DNA of 64,000 nucleotides from Spirodela intermedia (GCA_902729315.2 LR746264.1:1783378-1847377), one strand, 5' to 3'; positions 15,001-27,438 are shown, counted from the first letter of the stretch. A program made the numbers and translations. Notes: generated by a model not told the origin, from the letters alone.

Positions 15001-18000
15001 GTTATGTTAGGCTCCCACAGCATGTTAATCATACATTTCACACTAGCCAAGAAAATATGGAGTTAAGACTTGAACACCACTATTAGCCATAGATAACTAG
15101 TAGATCACTGTATTTACCTCAGAATTTTTTTTACTCCATATGAAAAAAAAATCCGACAAATATTGTAACCAATCCGAATAATTATTTCATTCCAGCTTAG
15201 TAACAATTATCCAGATATAATTGCCACCAGAGATAGTTCAAAATCTTATGAATCAAATTCACAGTAGTTTCGTGCACAGTTATTTGGGTATCTAGACAGA
15301 GAAGAGAAACAAGCACAGTTTTAGAAAGGACAGAATACATCTTCCCCGGCTTGCATGTGAGCTTATGTCAAGATGAAGTAGGTACGATTGGAAGAGTTGT
15401 TAGATTCTTTATTTTGGTTATACGCCGCATTTATGTAGGACAATTATGATAAATGGAGTCTTTTTGAGAGCTTCTGGTTTACACATCTGTACGTCAGTTT
15501 TGCCAATGATATTGTGGTCCTAATCCCTGGCGGAAAAAAAAACACAATATTTAAAACCGAATATGCTAGTATTTAGGAGGACAAGCCCTTCCCATCGATA
15601 TATTTGAAATGTCAAAATGACACGTTTCAATAAAAGAATAACATACTTTGTTAATCAACTAAGAAGGGATCATTAGTAGGTACTATAATATTATGAAGTG
15701 AACAAAAATATTTTACTACGAGTATACCGTTCTGCCCCGGTCTACTCTTTTTGTATGCAGTACCAGACAGAATTTAAAGATTACACAGAACAACTGTTGT
15801 TCATTGTTGATCTGCCAAGTCTATTTCCCATTGTTACATTGTTGGCACCCGATAACATATTCTACTTTCATACAAATCTTGAACGAGAAAATAAGAAAGC
15901 TCCAAAACCCAATCAGAAAGAGTATCCGGATGAGTTTGGGAACCACAAACAATGAATGGATGAACTCTTAGCAGCTCCGTTTTTCAATTACAATGTTTTA
16001 CTGATGTCCCAAGTCTAGTATCTCCAATGGATGCATATATGCAAATGATTTAGCATGAATCGTAGTTTAAACTACATTTTATTGTTAATCTTCCAATTTA
16101 ACATAGTAGTCCACTTTCCTGCCAAGAGAGGGTTGTTTCTAAAGCAATTCATCGCTATCTCACCAATTAGACTCATTTTATGTATGACTCAAAAATAAAA
16201 ATTAAGAAAACATTAAGCCTTTCTTTGTGATGCTTGCACATAAAGCCAAAACTGAATTTCCATATTCCATATTGAAACCAAGAAATAAAGGAGTGTGGAC
16301 TAATATTATCGAAAAGATACAGACCAGAAAACTCGTAGTAAGGACCAAAATCTAAGGGGTGGCAAGGACAATGTTTGCCTTCATCAACATGAGAACTAAA
16401 AAGATCTGTTTAGTTCACCATAAATGTTTCTACGGAAGTCCATATATTGTTCAACACAAAATTAACGGTCTTCTAGTGCAGGAAAGGGACTTCTAAAGCT
16501 GGCATTAAGCAAAGCATATGATCACATTGTCTTGCGTAGAATATTGTGAAATTTCCGTAGAATATTTTGTGTTGAACAATATATGGAAGTCCATATACTT
16601 AGTGAAGCATAAAACTTATGCAATATTGTGAAATTCAAATTACTACGATTGAAGCGCCTAAGAAACATTTTATTACATACAGGAAAGACAGTTCATGTGC
16701 GAATTAACCCACCTACCGTAGAAAAATTGACCACGGTTATATTAAACATTGCATATTATGAGGCATCCAAAACATGGACTGGAAATAAAAAACAATGATA
16801 CGGTATTTACTTCTGAGATGGATGGATGATGAGTGCATCTTAAGAATCCTACAAATGCAGTCTTCAATGAATATCGAATACTAGCAGCATGACCTCCTTC
16901 TATGGTCTGCGAATCTGGATCAAAAGCAAGCAGTGCAGACAAAATGCGATCGTAGTAAACAGGCCTTTTCCTTGCAATAGCTGAAAGACTTCACAAAACC
17001 ATTACAGCATTAGTCAAAGCTGAAATCAAAAAGTGAAAAGCAATGGATCCATGAAACAGATAATATGTTCCAACGATTTTAGGACATCAACAACAAATAC
17101 TATCACATTTAACTTGTTTATTCCAGAACAATCCAAATTATTAACTAAACGAAATAAAATTACCACAGTTTTCTCTTTTCCTTTCAGATATCATTCAAAC
17201 GGCTTGATTATCACAGTCAGAGAAATGATTCATCCAGGTCCACCACCCACAACACTTGGACATGCCAGTAGTGCTTTAAACATGAAGAGATATACAGATT
17301 AAAAATGCGTCCTTTTTCTTCTCCATCTTTTGTTTTTCAGCAGGGGGGAGGAGTTAGGAGCGGAATAACTCATGCCATTTCACCACAAATGCAACCAGCA
17401 ACGAGTCCTCGGACATTCAACTTGATCTGGTTCACTTCAATCCAAGCCAGCTATCGGAATTGGATTCATATAACGAGTGATTTTGTAATGATATCCAAAA
17501 AAAACCTCAGCATACAGGTACATTGTAGAACACAAATCTAAACGATAAAGCTTGGATACTGACTATTCCCAGATGTATCAGGGAGATTGATACGACTTCG
17601 AGAAGTTAGTAGGCTTCCATGTGAAGCATCAAAATAAAGGCACTGTAAGACATGCTCAAGAGCTATTAAAGGCTTTTCCAAACTTAAGCATGGGTGTCCA
17701 GATTTATCATAAATATTTCGTGGTCACAATAGTGGGGATAAATTGTACCCAACTATTCAATCAACCATGCAATGCTTCTCAATGTACACGAGGGAAAGAC
17801 CAATTTCTATTTATGAAAATTCAAATTTTAATATAAACTTATATAGCCAATCTGTCCTGGCCCACGCATGAAGAATTCCAGGTTAACTCATGTTCAAATA
17901 TAAAATCTTATTAAATACTACAATAAAATCAATTATCATCATGAGAAGAAAACTATCAAGATTTCAAAACTAACCAGCTTATGACAACAATCGTCAATGA

Positions 18001-21000
18001 GACGGGAGCAGTGCTTGCAGACAGCAAAAGATTAAGCAGAAGCCCAAGACATTTGTTCACTTCAAAGGAAAGTAAGGATCGTTCAAAGATTGGATGAAGT
18101 CCAACTAATTTTGAAACGTCAAAGCCCCTCGCTTTTTCTGGTTCAAACATCACCAACATGACAAATAAATTAGTTTCATTTTAAGCTTCCAGTTCTCCAA
18201 CCATTTCAAAAATTAAAATGCGGAAACTCTTCAAGAAACAAGTAATCTGGTTAATATTCCAGTTCAATACCTTCTGTGAGAGCTCCTTCATGACCACTAG
18301 CATTAGATGTAAATAGCAAAACATACACTTCCAGAAATTTTACAGCCAGCGCCCTTACTGAAGCCGGACCAGGCTGCAACGTTCAGCATGTCAGTAACAA
18401 AAATGAATCACATAAACCATGGAAACGATTTTTTTGGTAATGCTAAGTCAATCAAAATTTCAAGCAATAAAAAAAATATTGAACCGTCATGGAACCACCG
18501 ACCAGTACACGAAACCAAATGACTATTATGCTATTATGCTTTGTTTCTTCCAAAACCAAATCCTACCTCTGATGCAAGGCTATATACTGCATCCTTGAAC
18601 TTAACCATCCATACCCACATGTCCTCCAACCATCTTCCAACCTCACCAATAAACTGAAGCTGAAAAATTATTCAAAAGATATTTCATTAACAGACTAGAA
18701 ATAAACGGGTTTTGAAATTAAAACATTTATGATAAATAAAATATAAAACCAAAACCGAAACTTTCCACGATTAGGAATAGTAATTAAAAAATCCAAACAA
18801 AATAGCAGGGAAGAAAGAAAATAAGGCTGAATATCATGCCATTTCCAATTTCCAAATAACAATGTCAGAATAGTCTCAACAGTCTCACAGTTAAATGAGT
18901 TATTAAATTCCTCACGTTTCCACACGTGCATAAAGAATAAGAAGATAATTCAGAAAGTTTGGGAAAAGGATAAAAGTTCAAATAATCAAGTACAACCGTC
19001 ACCTCCGATATGCGAAGTGAACAAATTGATAACTTATGTCTCCTATAAGCTAGTAAGAACGAATTACTCAGTTATTTGGTAATAGCGTAAGCCCATGCAT
19101 CTTTAGTACCTCTTCAAAATTTTATATGAAAAGGAATAAAAGTTGATAACGGGGATCACTCTCTGGCAATTTGTGAATGTTCAGCTGAACTGGTTTCATG
19201 GTATACCATTTTTTTGCACGAAAATCATAATCATAAAGGAAGGACAATAACAGAATCCTCATACAATCACTGCCACATTCAATGCCCAGTAACAAGATAA
19301 AATTCAAACTAATAAAATTTTAGGATAAAAAACTCTATACTTCATCCTGAATTATATCTACTAGTGATAGAAAAGGAATCACACGTATCACGCCTATCAT
19401 AGCACCTTCGAACTAAAACTGTGTTAACACATGTCAAATCAAAGGTAAAAGATTTAAAGATTTGAAGTATAATGTAAACTATAGATAAGATATTAGAGCA
19501 TGAGAATCGAATTTACTAATGAGCTTAGATTTTTTATCCATGAGATACAGATAATAACCAACACCATTGAAAAACAAATATTCCACCAGAAAGGTTCCTT
19601 TTAAGAACTATAATAATTTCACTATGGAATTCAGGCAATCATCGGGTTCTAACAGGGCATACAGATTACCCAGTTCTCAATATAAAATACATGAATGCAC
19701 ATGGGCATGGAAAGCTGGAGATAGAAATAAGACAGAAGCAATTGGAGAATCAGGAAGAGATTGACGTGAGAAGAAAAAAATGATGACGGAAAGCAGGAAG
19801 AAAAAGAGAGCATATGAACTCAAATAATCAAATAACAGGATACAGATCTCAATGGCTGGCTTGAAGCTTAAGCTTATCGAATATTCTACAGAAAAAATTA
19901 TCCCTAGTATGGCGAGGATAAAGGGGGGTTATCGAACTCGCTACCAGTTTTTCAGACAACCATACTGATTGAAATTGGACCAGTACTAGTACACAGCGAA
20001 GGGATAGTTTTGAGGGCAGCCTTGCGGAAGGAAGTAATTTGGGATGATCGCTAATGGCTACAATACTTGCAAGCAAACTGAAGAGAACTTTAGAATGCCA
20101 AAAAAGGTCCTCCTGATTATGTCAACAAGCTCCAAGAGCAAATTAAGGGAAGTGATCATGAGAAAAGTTAAGGTACCATAGAGGAGGAACAACAATACCG
20201 AAGAAAGAATCCCAAGGTAAATGCTCTTAAAAGCATTTAAAAATGGAACTTTCTTGCACGCAGCAACCAAGGGAGAAGAGGGTGGTGGAGTACAGATTCA
20301 ACAGGCTTTTACAAGTCCCTGAATGTTGAAGTTCTGACAAACAGACATTTACAAATGATGAAGCCATTTTAGGTGACAGGGATCTCAAGAACCATGCTGA
20401 GTACTACGTTAAGTAATGCTCAGAGGACAGAAAAATGCTAGATTTTAAAACAAAAACATTTTCCAAGATTTCTTGAAGGGTTATAACCAAGGAAATCAAA
20501 ATGGCAGTTTGCAATTCCAGTGATAAAGCGCCAAGTTCATATGTATTCCCTGTCATTTCATGATAGCATTTCGGGGAGCTCACCAGTCATCTTCATGGAT
20601 GAAAAGAACATACAAGGAGACTAAACAAGTTCTATTTTGCGCTTATTGCCAGAGACAAACGGTGAAGACACCTTGTAGATTCAGGTAGAACAACATAGCA
20701 AACAATATAATCCAAATTTCATGATCCATGATGGAGGACATGATTGATAAATTAGTGAACCAAAACATCTATGTTATTAAAGGGCGTCACATACGAAGAG
20801 CTTCACATGTATGCCATGCAGTACGTTACAGAAAGGAATGGTATCAAACTGAATGCTACAAAACCTTTTGGAAAGGGCACCTAGAGCAATAATTCCCAGA
20901 CAATTGGAGGAGCAGGGTAGGCTAGGTCGGTGGTGCAGATCAGAGCTCGAATTCCCTAATCTAAATTCTAGGTCCTGACTGAAGGATTGGTTCTTTCTAT

Positions 21001-24000
21001 GGAGGGTAACAATTTCTGCAAGGAGATCCGATCAGTCCTCTCTATTTGTGTCAGTAATGCTACACGTAGAAAAACAAGTACCATAAAGCATATTCAAAGA
21101 CCAGAACTACACATGTGAGGCATGCAAGTGAAATATGATATGTAATAATAGCAATTGTTTTGCCACAGAAATGGTGAGGGGACCACTAATCATTAGATAA
21201 ATGTTAGCGCCACTTGAAAAGGTGTCTGGATTGAAAAAGAAAAAAAATTAGCCTAGGCACGGACAATAGAGATGGAGAGAGAGAAATTGAATAGCACCGC
21301 TGAGTTCCAAACTTTGTACTTAACCAATTACTCACAAGAGTATACTTTTCAGATGTTCCAATTTGTTTACCCACTGGATCCACGTGGCAATCCACAATGC
21401 AGTGTGGTCAACTCTGCCCATCAGGTCTCTATCCTTGGCTACTATTCCAAAGATGATGGTTGTGGATGATTTGCACAAGCTTAAGAGCAAATTATGTGGA
21501 GCAAAACAGCCAGCATCTCTTACAGATGAGATGTATCAGTGGATAGATTTGCAACCTTCCTGTCCGACCATGCCCGAGAGTGGTTCTAGAGAAGTAGATA
21601 AATCTATCATTTTCGCCAAGTAGATAAATATTCTTCAGTACTATAGGATTTCTTCAGATATATGACTGATGTAGAATAGACCATGCTTTAATGATCCATG
21701 GATAAGAATTTTCATAATAGCAAACATATTATGAAGGAATCTTGCCGAAAGGGAGTACCTAAATTATTAGGAAGTTGGTTTTTCCCCAAAAAGGTTGAAA
21801 GAAATTGTACAAAACCAACATGTTGAAGATTATTAGAGCCTGAGGTTAAAGAGCGAGGCACACTTAGCAGTAAATAAAGAGATCACTGGCACTGTAAAGT
21901 GCCCCTCATTAAAACTTGTCCCATGAAAGATTACATATGAGAATAGTAACTAACGACTGGTTGGTACACTTCACGAAAGGCATTAGAATAAAGAAGTAAA
22001 AAATAACATAAACGATAGGTAGAATTGGAGTCCATCAGGAACGGCAAACAAGTGAAAGGGAAGAAAAAATAGAAGAGAGCATCAGAACTTTAAGTGAACT
22101 AGAAAGGACTGGGAACTCAGGAGCAGAGTTTTGAAAAAAACTTAAATACTTTTTACAAATAAAAGCCCTCACTTCGTCAGTCTGCAATTAAATACTTTTT
22201 TTTACACCCCTAAAAAAGGACCCAGAAACCCACTGTCTACAAAAGAAAAAAAGAAGAAACAAAAGGAAGCTCATATGCAACGTGGATTAGCGTAAAGAAC
22301 CATTCTCCAACTGTCTCTACTGATGGAATTGTTGGAACTTAAGGAAATGGCATGCAATTGAGTAAAATTCAAGATAACCTGTGGTGTTTCAAAATGTCAT
22401 TTAAATCTTACACAAAATCTATCCTCAAAAACCAACCTCAGGCCATAAGTATTAAAAATCGAGGATATCCATATATTTCAACAAATTTAACTTTGACATC
22501 TTCAGCAGGAACAAGAATGAGTGAACTTCTGCACATTTGTGCATATGGCTGGAATGCAGCGTACAAAACTGGAGCAACATTGTACAAATGACACATATTT
22601 TCCCAGTTGTATGGCACTAGATCTCAGTCATCCAGTACAGCAGCAAGAATGGATGAATTTCTGAGGATAGAATAGAAGCATTCTCAATGATTTTAGGGTA
22701 AAATTTATTGCCTTTCAACTAGCAGTAAATTTTGAGCATCCACGTTTCAAAAAACAGGAAAAATTATAACAGAGGCCACTGTCAAGGAGAATTTTTTTTG
22801 AAGAAGCTAGCGCTATGACGACATTAAATTATAAAAAAGTAAGCACGAGCCTGGAACCCATAAGCTTACACATTATCAAGGTCCTACACCTACATATCTA
22901 GGTCATGCACCCATCTGGTATTGGTCAAAATAGGAGACCAGAGTTCTCTAAGAAACTAAATTAATTGCCTTTCTTATTACCAAGGAACTTTCGCAGATAA
23001 TGATACACATTTGTTCCTCTCAAAATGGGCTAGGCAAACTGAAAATACAGTCCCCTGTTTATGAGAAATCCATACATCCTAAGCTCCACCATACAGGATT
23101 TCGTCATTTGTTCCATAACTGAATAGGCACCCACTAATCATCTACTACAATACTCACCCTGTAGAAATTTGATTGGAAGCCATCAGATTATAGGATAACT
23201 CTCGAACTTAACTTTTCTGCTTGCACAGAGAAACAAAAGCCTGGCTTCAAATACTTCAACAAAGTCTTACTTTACTCCCATATGATAGACATCTTTGCCA
23301 CAATGGTATAGATAAATTGCAACATCAATTAAGAATCCTAGAAAAAAAGACATGTCAACATAAAGAACATCACACAAACCAGATACACACGAATGAACAT
23401 CACTGTGGCCAGAGGGATGCATTTGACCAGAAATCGTAATATTTTTTAGAAATAAATCAGTATAGCCTTTACACTTGTACCTCATTTTTACAGCAAATGA
23501 AAATATTTTACACCGCTTTTAGGATAGTATTTAGCCTTTCAATTAAGTCTGCATGTGCTTATCAAAATATACTGCACATACTAAAGAAAAGTACGTAATG
23601 ACATACAAAATAATAATACAAACTTCTTCCTTTTCACTAGATAGTCATTAAGAAAAGATGTTCAATACACTCCAATTCAGATACTTCTAAACAACTTTAG
23701 CCTGTTGGAGAAACGTCAGAATATATGCGCACCATATAGACAAGAATATTCAGAAGAGTCCTTTCTAATTTATCCCCGAAAAATCAGCAAAATTTGTCCA
23801 CAAACTATGAACACATGCAAACGACACCTAAATGCCAATCTCCCAAAAATCTTTGTTCCATGATTGCAGTTTTTCCAGCGATGAGAGCCAGAGCTACATA
23901 CAAAACTACGTAGATTAAGTTCATAAGAACGCAAACCATTCAGAAAAGGTAAAATGAAATCTGTGCAAAGAACAATTGGGATGTGGTTTCCTGTTAAAAT

Positions 24001-24678
24001 CAATAAACTAAAATTTTAGTGGTCTTAAAAATTTATTATCTGAAATAAAAATTGACAGGCATTCAGTCTGCCATCAATGAGAAGTGCTCAACATTTTGAA
24101 ATTACTTTTGACCAGCACTCCTAGTTATGATATGAGGTACTTTCGCCTTTAAAATGTGTTTTGCCTTTCTACAACTTGCTCATTATGGTGGAATGGCTCC
24201 TTATATGCAACCTGCTTCTCACTTGCAATCATCTGTTAAACTTATAATTAAGAGTAGAGAGACCATTCAACATCCTTTTCCCTCTGAAAAAAGAAACCGT
24301 TTCGTTTGTTGTCTTTGATGTCAGATACGTCTGAAACATCATTTACTGGTATTATATAAAGTTCAAATATAAATATCATTACATATTGTGAAGCAAGCCA
24401 TATTTGCATAGCATAAGAAGATGTTATAAATAGGTGTCGAAACAACTGAAGCTTCAACTGTAAAACACAGAGTTAGATTACAAGTACAGATCTTGAATAA
24501 CTGTTTTACAAAAACGACCTGTTGAGCTATCTCTTCCAAAACAGTGCAAAAGAATCTCGTTCCACAAACAATAGATTGTCTAACGACAATTGCAGCTTCA
24601 TGCTTTAAGAGTGACAGTAGGACTGGCATCAATACAAGTGATCCTTCTGTCACTTTTGAACCAAGTTCTCCCAAGAGC
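1..24678 (-). CDS. Symplekin/Pta1-like mRNA 3'-end processing scaffold (partial, 23 exons traced)
   Basis: Symplekin is the scaffold of the nuclear pre-mRNA cleavage and polyadenylation machinery, bridging CPSF and CstF. The spliced exons give about 1,168 codons that follow plant symplekins in order: an N-terminal helical-repeat block (for example MVKFKDAVYSLASE, RALAVKFLEVYVLLF, CLSAIARKRPVYYDRI), a Ser/Thr-rich linker with repeated DPRR motifs, and a conserved C-terminal block (QGLGAVWSLILMRP, IFPRLVDLPTEKFQTAL, PLLFMRTVIQAIDAFP). All junctions are GT-AG and phase-consistent. The sequence looks closer to the Arabidopsis At1g27590/At1g27595-type symplekin than to ESP4, judged from memory. 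The gene is truncated at the left edge: the last exon seen ends at 196, and the remaining C-terminal exons lie outside. The first coding exon(s) upstream of 24,678 were not identified. No frameshift or internal stop was found in the traced exons. Confidence 0.95.
75..209. repeat. 25-bp direct repeat duplicating a splice donor
   Basis: An identical 25-bp sequence occurs at 75-99 and 185-209. The right copy covers the last 14 bases of the final visible symplekin exon (coding ...LVTMQ) plus its GT donor. The left copy repeats the same exon-end and donor 110 bp further into the intron. Confidence 0.9.
196..11635 (-). other. Symplekin C-terminal conserved block (15 exons)
   Basis: The exons, in transcription order, are 11567-11635, 9432-9548, 9105-9350, 7771-7818, 7539-7679, 5355-5519, 5197-5259, 4999-5109, 4833-4916, 4709-4756, 2355-2429, 1727-1822, 1565-1645, 1140-1211 and 196-240. 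All are phase 0 with lengths divisible by three, so any single one can be skipped without a frameshift. They encode the conserved tail that includes the Symplekin C-terminal domain. Recognisable stretches are DKSFSRLLNEAPLLPDS, GLGAVWSLILMRPHTRQTC, DSQDEVRGKAIRLV, FALCIKKPQLLQLVFDVYGR, VLQVLTEEMTPSADLI and EVLVAIHDINPEKDGVPLK. The exons after DFVMEILSKLVTMQ lie outside the window. Confidence 0.93.
7822..7978. repeat. Short direct repeat in a symplekin intron
   Basis: A 24-bp sequence beginning AAACCAAAGAGAGATCACC appears at 7822-7845 and again at about 7955-7978, a spacing of about 133 bp. It lies in the intron upstream (5') of exon 7771-7818. The intervening DNA does not look duplicated. Confidence 0.8.
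11745..12305. repeat. Tandem duplication, about 280-bp unit, in a symplekin intron
   Basis: Two adjacent diverged copies lie at about 11,745-12,025 and 12,026-12,305. Landmarks recur in the same order in both: GGATTAG followed by a TTTGT...GATGG block and TGACAAT, then ATAATTCCA/GTAATTCCA, then the CACCCTTTGA block, CATGGAAGCA, and finally a GTGTAA (GTAAGCC/GTAAACC) block. Both sit in the intron between exons 13444-14055 and 11567-11635. No protein-coding potential is seen. Confidence 0.85.
13444..14765 (-). other. Symplekin Ser/Thr-rich linker exons with DPRR motifs
   Basis: Two consecutive exons, 14154-14765 and 13444-14055, are each exactly 612 bp (204 codons) and in phase 0. The first contains the conserved EQMIVMVGALLAEGERGAES and ISQMQADLLADMVIVNMK helices and ends in KRDPRR. 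The second opens with DPRRLDPRR, so the tandem DPRR motif characteristic of this protein region is split across the splice junction. The rest is a low-complexity acidic and Ser/Thr/Pro-rich linker, followed by IDLTDEQRKSLSALAVARI, which begins the C-terminal fold. The weak conservation of the linker is expected for the family. Confidence 0.92.
16439..16587. repeat. Fold-back (inverted repeat) in a symplekin intron
   Basis: A perfect 24-bp inverted repeat has arms at 16439-16462 and 16564-16587 and a 101-bp spacer. A weaker match continues outside the arms (TACGGAAGTC/TCCGTAGAA). Transcribed, it would form a long stem-loop in the intron 3' of exon 16811-16988. It may be a solo MITE-like fold-back. 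No flanking target duplication is obvious. Confidence 0.8.
18654..24518 (-). other. 5.9-kb symplekin intron, no recognisable content
   Basis: This intron separates the exon ending EEIAQQ from the one starting FIGEVGRWLED. Homologues are contiguous here, so no coding exon is expected inside. It is several times longer than any other intron of the gene. Scattered short open frames on both strands (for example 19,567-19,764 and 21,272-21,623 on the plus strand) show no recognisable domain. A somewhat GC-richer stretch at about 19,850-21,620 could be a decayed insertion, but I see no terminal repeats or transposase/RT motifs that would prove it. Confidence 0.6.
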
Positions 24679-26742
24679 CTACCAAAATGGAAAATAATTT
24701 AAGTTAGTGAAAAAGAGAGAAAACCATCAACGCGAAATTAAAAATAGTCAAACTTTCACAGACCAACAAGCCAAGAAGAATTCCACCATTTAGGAATAAT
24801 GCAAAAGTAAACCAGTCTATTTAGAGATCTTCGAAGAAATAATAATCCCAATAGGAATCAACAGATATGACCACATGGCCGGTCTCTATCATTCCCTAAA
24901 TAAAAATACGACCTTTTAAACACAATTGCGTCAGGAATCTTATAGAAAATCCGCTATTCCCGTTATTGGAGATGCCAAGACAGACTAAATATGCGGCTGT
25001 TTGATTGACATAGGAGCAAAAAATCTCAAGTCGACAAAGTACCACTACCTTCGTTTTTGTAAGCAATTGCCCAGAATCTCAGCATCTATGCCTGAAATGA
25101 CGGTAGTGCTAACATTCTGCATCCAATAATCCACCCTTTGAGAAGTTAATTATCCTAGATCACAGTTCGAATGCTTGAAAGTATATTACCATGATTTTTT
25201 TCTCTTCGAAGCCTAAGTTTAGGATAAATAGAATGATTCAAGGCATTTAAAGACATTTGAACCTCTTAGGGCATTCTGATTGAAAAAGCATAGATGTAGC
25301 GAGCAGGACAACCTTCCCAAGATAAGAATACAGTGTCTGCCATATTTTACCATCCCAAACATAGAATTAGAAACAAACGAGGTTGCATAGCTCATGGTAA
25401 AATAGATTGTCGCTATTCTAGATCGCCTAGGAGAGATAACCATCCTGAAAATGACATCATAGATAAAACTATGAATGCAAATTCATAGGCAACTGTTCAC
25501 TCGGTCCAATGGTTCTTGTAAAGTCACATACAACAGGTTAAACAACATCTCAAATCAAAACGCCGTTGGGTGTATCAGACAAGGAGGTATTCCTTTTGAA
25601 TGATCAGCAAATTTCTTTAATAAAGAACTAAAAGCCATGATAATTCATCACAGAGGACCAAGAGATTTATAAGAAGGAAATGTTCATAAAAATCCTTGAC
25701 CACTGATAGATATGATCAACCGTACTCGGCTTTCCATTTTGTTAAAAAAAATTAACTGATCGTGTTCGACATTCCACTCACATCTAAAGTATCTCAATGA
25801 ACAAACCTAAAAAACTTGAAATAGGCCAGTCCATCCGTTCACCAAAATCACATCACAAAGATCTTCTATAATGAACAACCTTAATTCTTCAATTTTAAAA
25901 AATAAATAAATCAATGAATAAGGTTTTCATTTTTCATCGGAAACAAATGTTTTCTAACCACCCATCATTTAGTATCAACCCTTGCCAATTCATTTTTGTA
26001 AGTATGCGAACCATTTATTATTAATAATGCATTAAAATCACCATTACACTGAATTATAACCACCACCTTTCAGAAGAAAAAAAGCACATCTCCTGCAGTG
26101 TAATTTATAGACTGTAATTTTTCACCTCTATATCATTTTGAAGAGCTAGAAATTAGTTAAAAGTTTCGTTTATTTCCATCCGAGGAAAACCCATCCTTCA
26201 GAATGCACACGACCAAATACACAGGTCGATTCCGAGGGCAGTGTAGAGAAACCAAATTTTCAGGCGTCTTCATCGTATGCACACGCGACGTGAAAGGAGC
26301 CAAGAAAAACACAGTTTCACGCACAATTCCCACAACAGTGGAAAGAAAATTGAGGGATAAAATAAAAAAGAAAGCAAACAGGGGCATTCAAAATCAGCGA
26401 ACAGAAATAAACCGCCTCTAAATCTTACGCAAGAGCTCGGGAAGGTTCGCGGAGCTCGGCTCCTCCCCGCTCGGTCGCAAACGCCTCCGGCAGGAGCTTC
26501 GCCGGCAGCACGAACCCGTCCGCCCCTACCGACCTCCCCCGTCCTTCGAACTCCATCCGGAAGGAAGGGGAGGGAAGACGCAGAGGCAGGAAGCGGACGG
26601 CAAGGCAGAGGCCGAGGAGAAGGCGGGTTTGGTGGGGGCAGCCACGAGACCTCCGGTAGGGTTTGGAGGAGCCCCGACAGGAGAAAGGGAGGAAGGGGAA
26701 GGAGACAGATGATGGGGGGAGGGAGACCGCGCTTAAAAAGAA
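24679..26742 (-). other. Symplekin 5' region: first exon(s) unresolved, GC-rich leader
   Basis: The sequence is AT-rich from 24,679 to about 26,430, then abruptly GC-rich from about 26,430 to 26,740, as expected for a promoter/5' leader read on the minus strand. Inside the GC-rich part a minus-strand ATG near 26,551 opens a short frame (MEFEGRGRSVGADGF...) of about 43 codons that ends at a TAA beside a donor-like C|GTAAG near 26,437. That could be a first exon or only 5' UTR. I could not find the exon that should carry the family's N-terminal helix leading into GELGSKVTEGS. A 185-codon minus-strand open frame at 26,270-26,827 has no family resemblance and is not called. Confidence 0.4.
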
Positions 26743-27330
26743 GGCCGGCTCGGTTGTCTCGGTCCGACTGGGTTCGGCAACTCCGGTCTTGACTAGGATC
26801 CGATACCCGATAATGACCCGGACCCATTTTCTACATATATTTTTTTAAAAAAGAGGCACAAATTATTATGAAATTTGTAGGAAAGAAGGCCGGGTTGGTT
26901 GTCCCGGTCCGAATCGGTTTGGCAACTCGGGTCCCGAACAGATTCTATACCCGATAACGATCCGGACCCATGTCCTATGATGCATATTGACCCATTTCCT
27001 TTTTTAAAAAAATGTCACAAAAATTATTATAAAGTTTGTAAATCAAATACAGTATATCATCCAAGAAGAGGGCCGGGTTGATTGTCTCGATCCGATTAGG
27101 CTGGGCAACTCGGGGTCCTGACTCAGATCCCATACCCGACAACGATCCGGACCATTTTACTATGCATATTAACCCATTTTCTATTAATTTTTTTATTTAA
27201 AATGTGGCACAAATTATTACAAAGTTTGTAAATCTAGTACATTATATCATCCAAAAAAGAAAGCCGGGTAGGTTGTCTCAGTCCGACTCAGTTGGGCGAC
27301 TCAAGTCTTGACTAGGACTGAAGAGATGCA
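26743..27330. repeat. Tandem repeat, 145-191-bp unit, about 3.3 copies, upstream of symplekin
   Basis: Units begin with a GGCCGG/AGCCGGG block at 26743, 26888, 27071 and about 27262. Each continues with a GTTGTCTCGGTCCGA-like block, CAACTCGGGTC, then ATACCCGATAACGATCCGGACC, ...CCCATTTTCT, a run of T/A, GGCACAAATTATTA and AAGTTTGTA. The last copy stops after the first third. The GC-rich head and AT-rich tail alternate, giving a sharp composition wave. The array abuts the presumed symplekin leader. Confidence 0.9.
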
Positions 27331-27399
27331 ACTCAATAATGACTCGTTCTTCTGTTTACTTACTTAAGGAAATTAACCACTGTTTTTTTATACAAAACA

Positions 27400-27438
<39 letters not shown>

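Larger units (their letters stand above)
14852..24678 (-). other. Symplekin N-terminal HEAT/ARM-like block (6 exons)
   Basis: The exons, in transcription order, are 24519-24678, 18567-18653, 18271-18373, 17975-18137, 16811-16988 and 14852-14980. Together they encode the helical-repeat part of the symplekin N-terminal domain (the family Pfam calls DUF3453/Symplekin N-terminal). Anchors are VRQSIVCGTRFFCTVLEE in the first exon, GRWLEDMWVWMVKFKDAV in the second, and RALRSLNPGEATEHIIRQID in the sixth. The first exon begins with one base that completes a codon, so at least one upstream coding exon must exist. The acceptor of exon 24519-24678 is TAG and that of exon 16811-16988 is AAG; the others are CAG or TAG. 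Confidence 0.92.

Noticed and set aside
26270-26827. 185-codon minus-strand open frame through the symplekin leader
   Set aside because: It is Pro/Arg/Leu-rich, driven by GC content, crosses into the tandem repeat, and has no resemblance to the symplekin N terminus.
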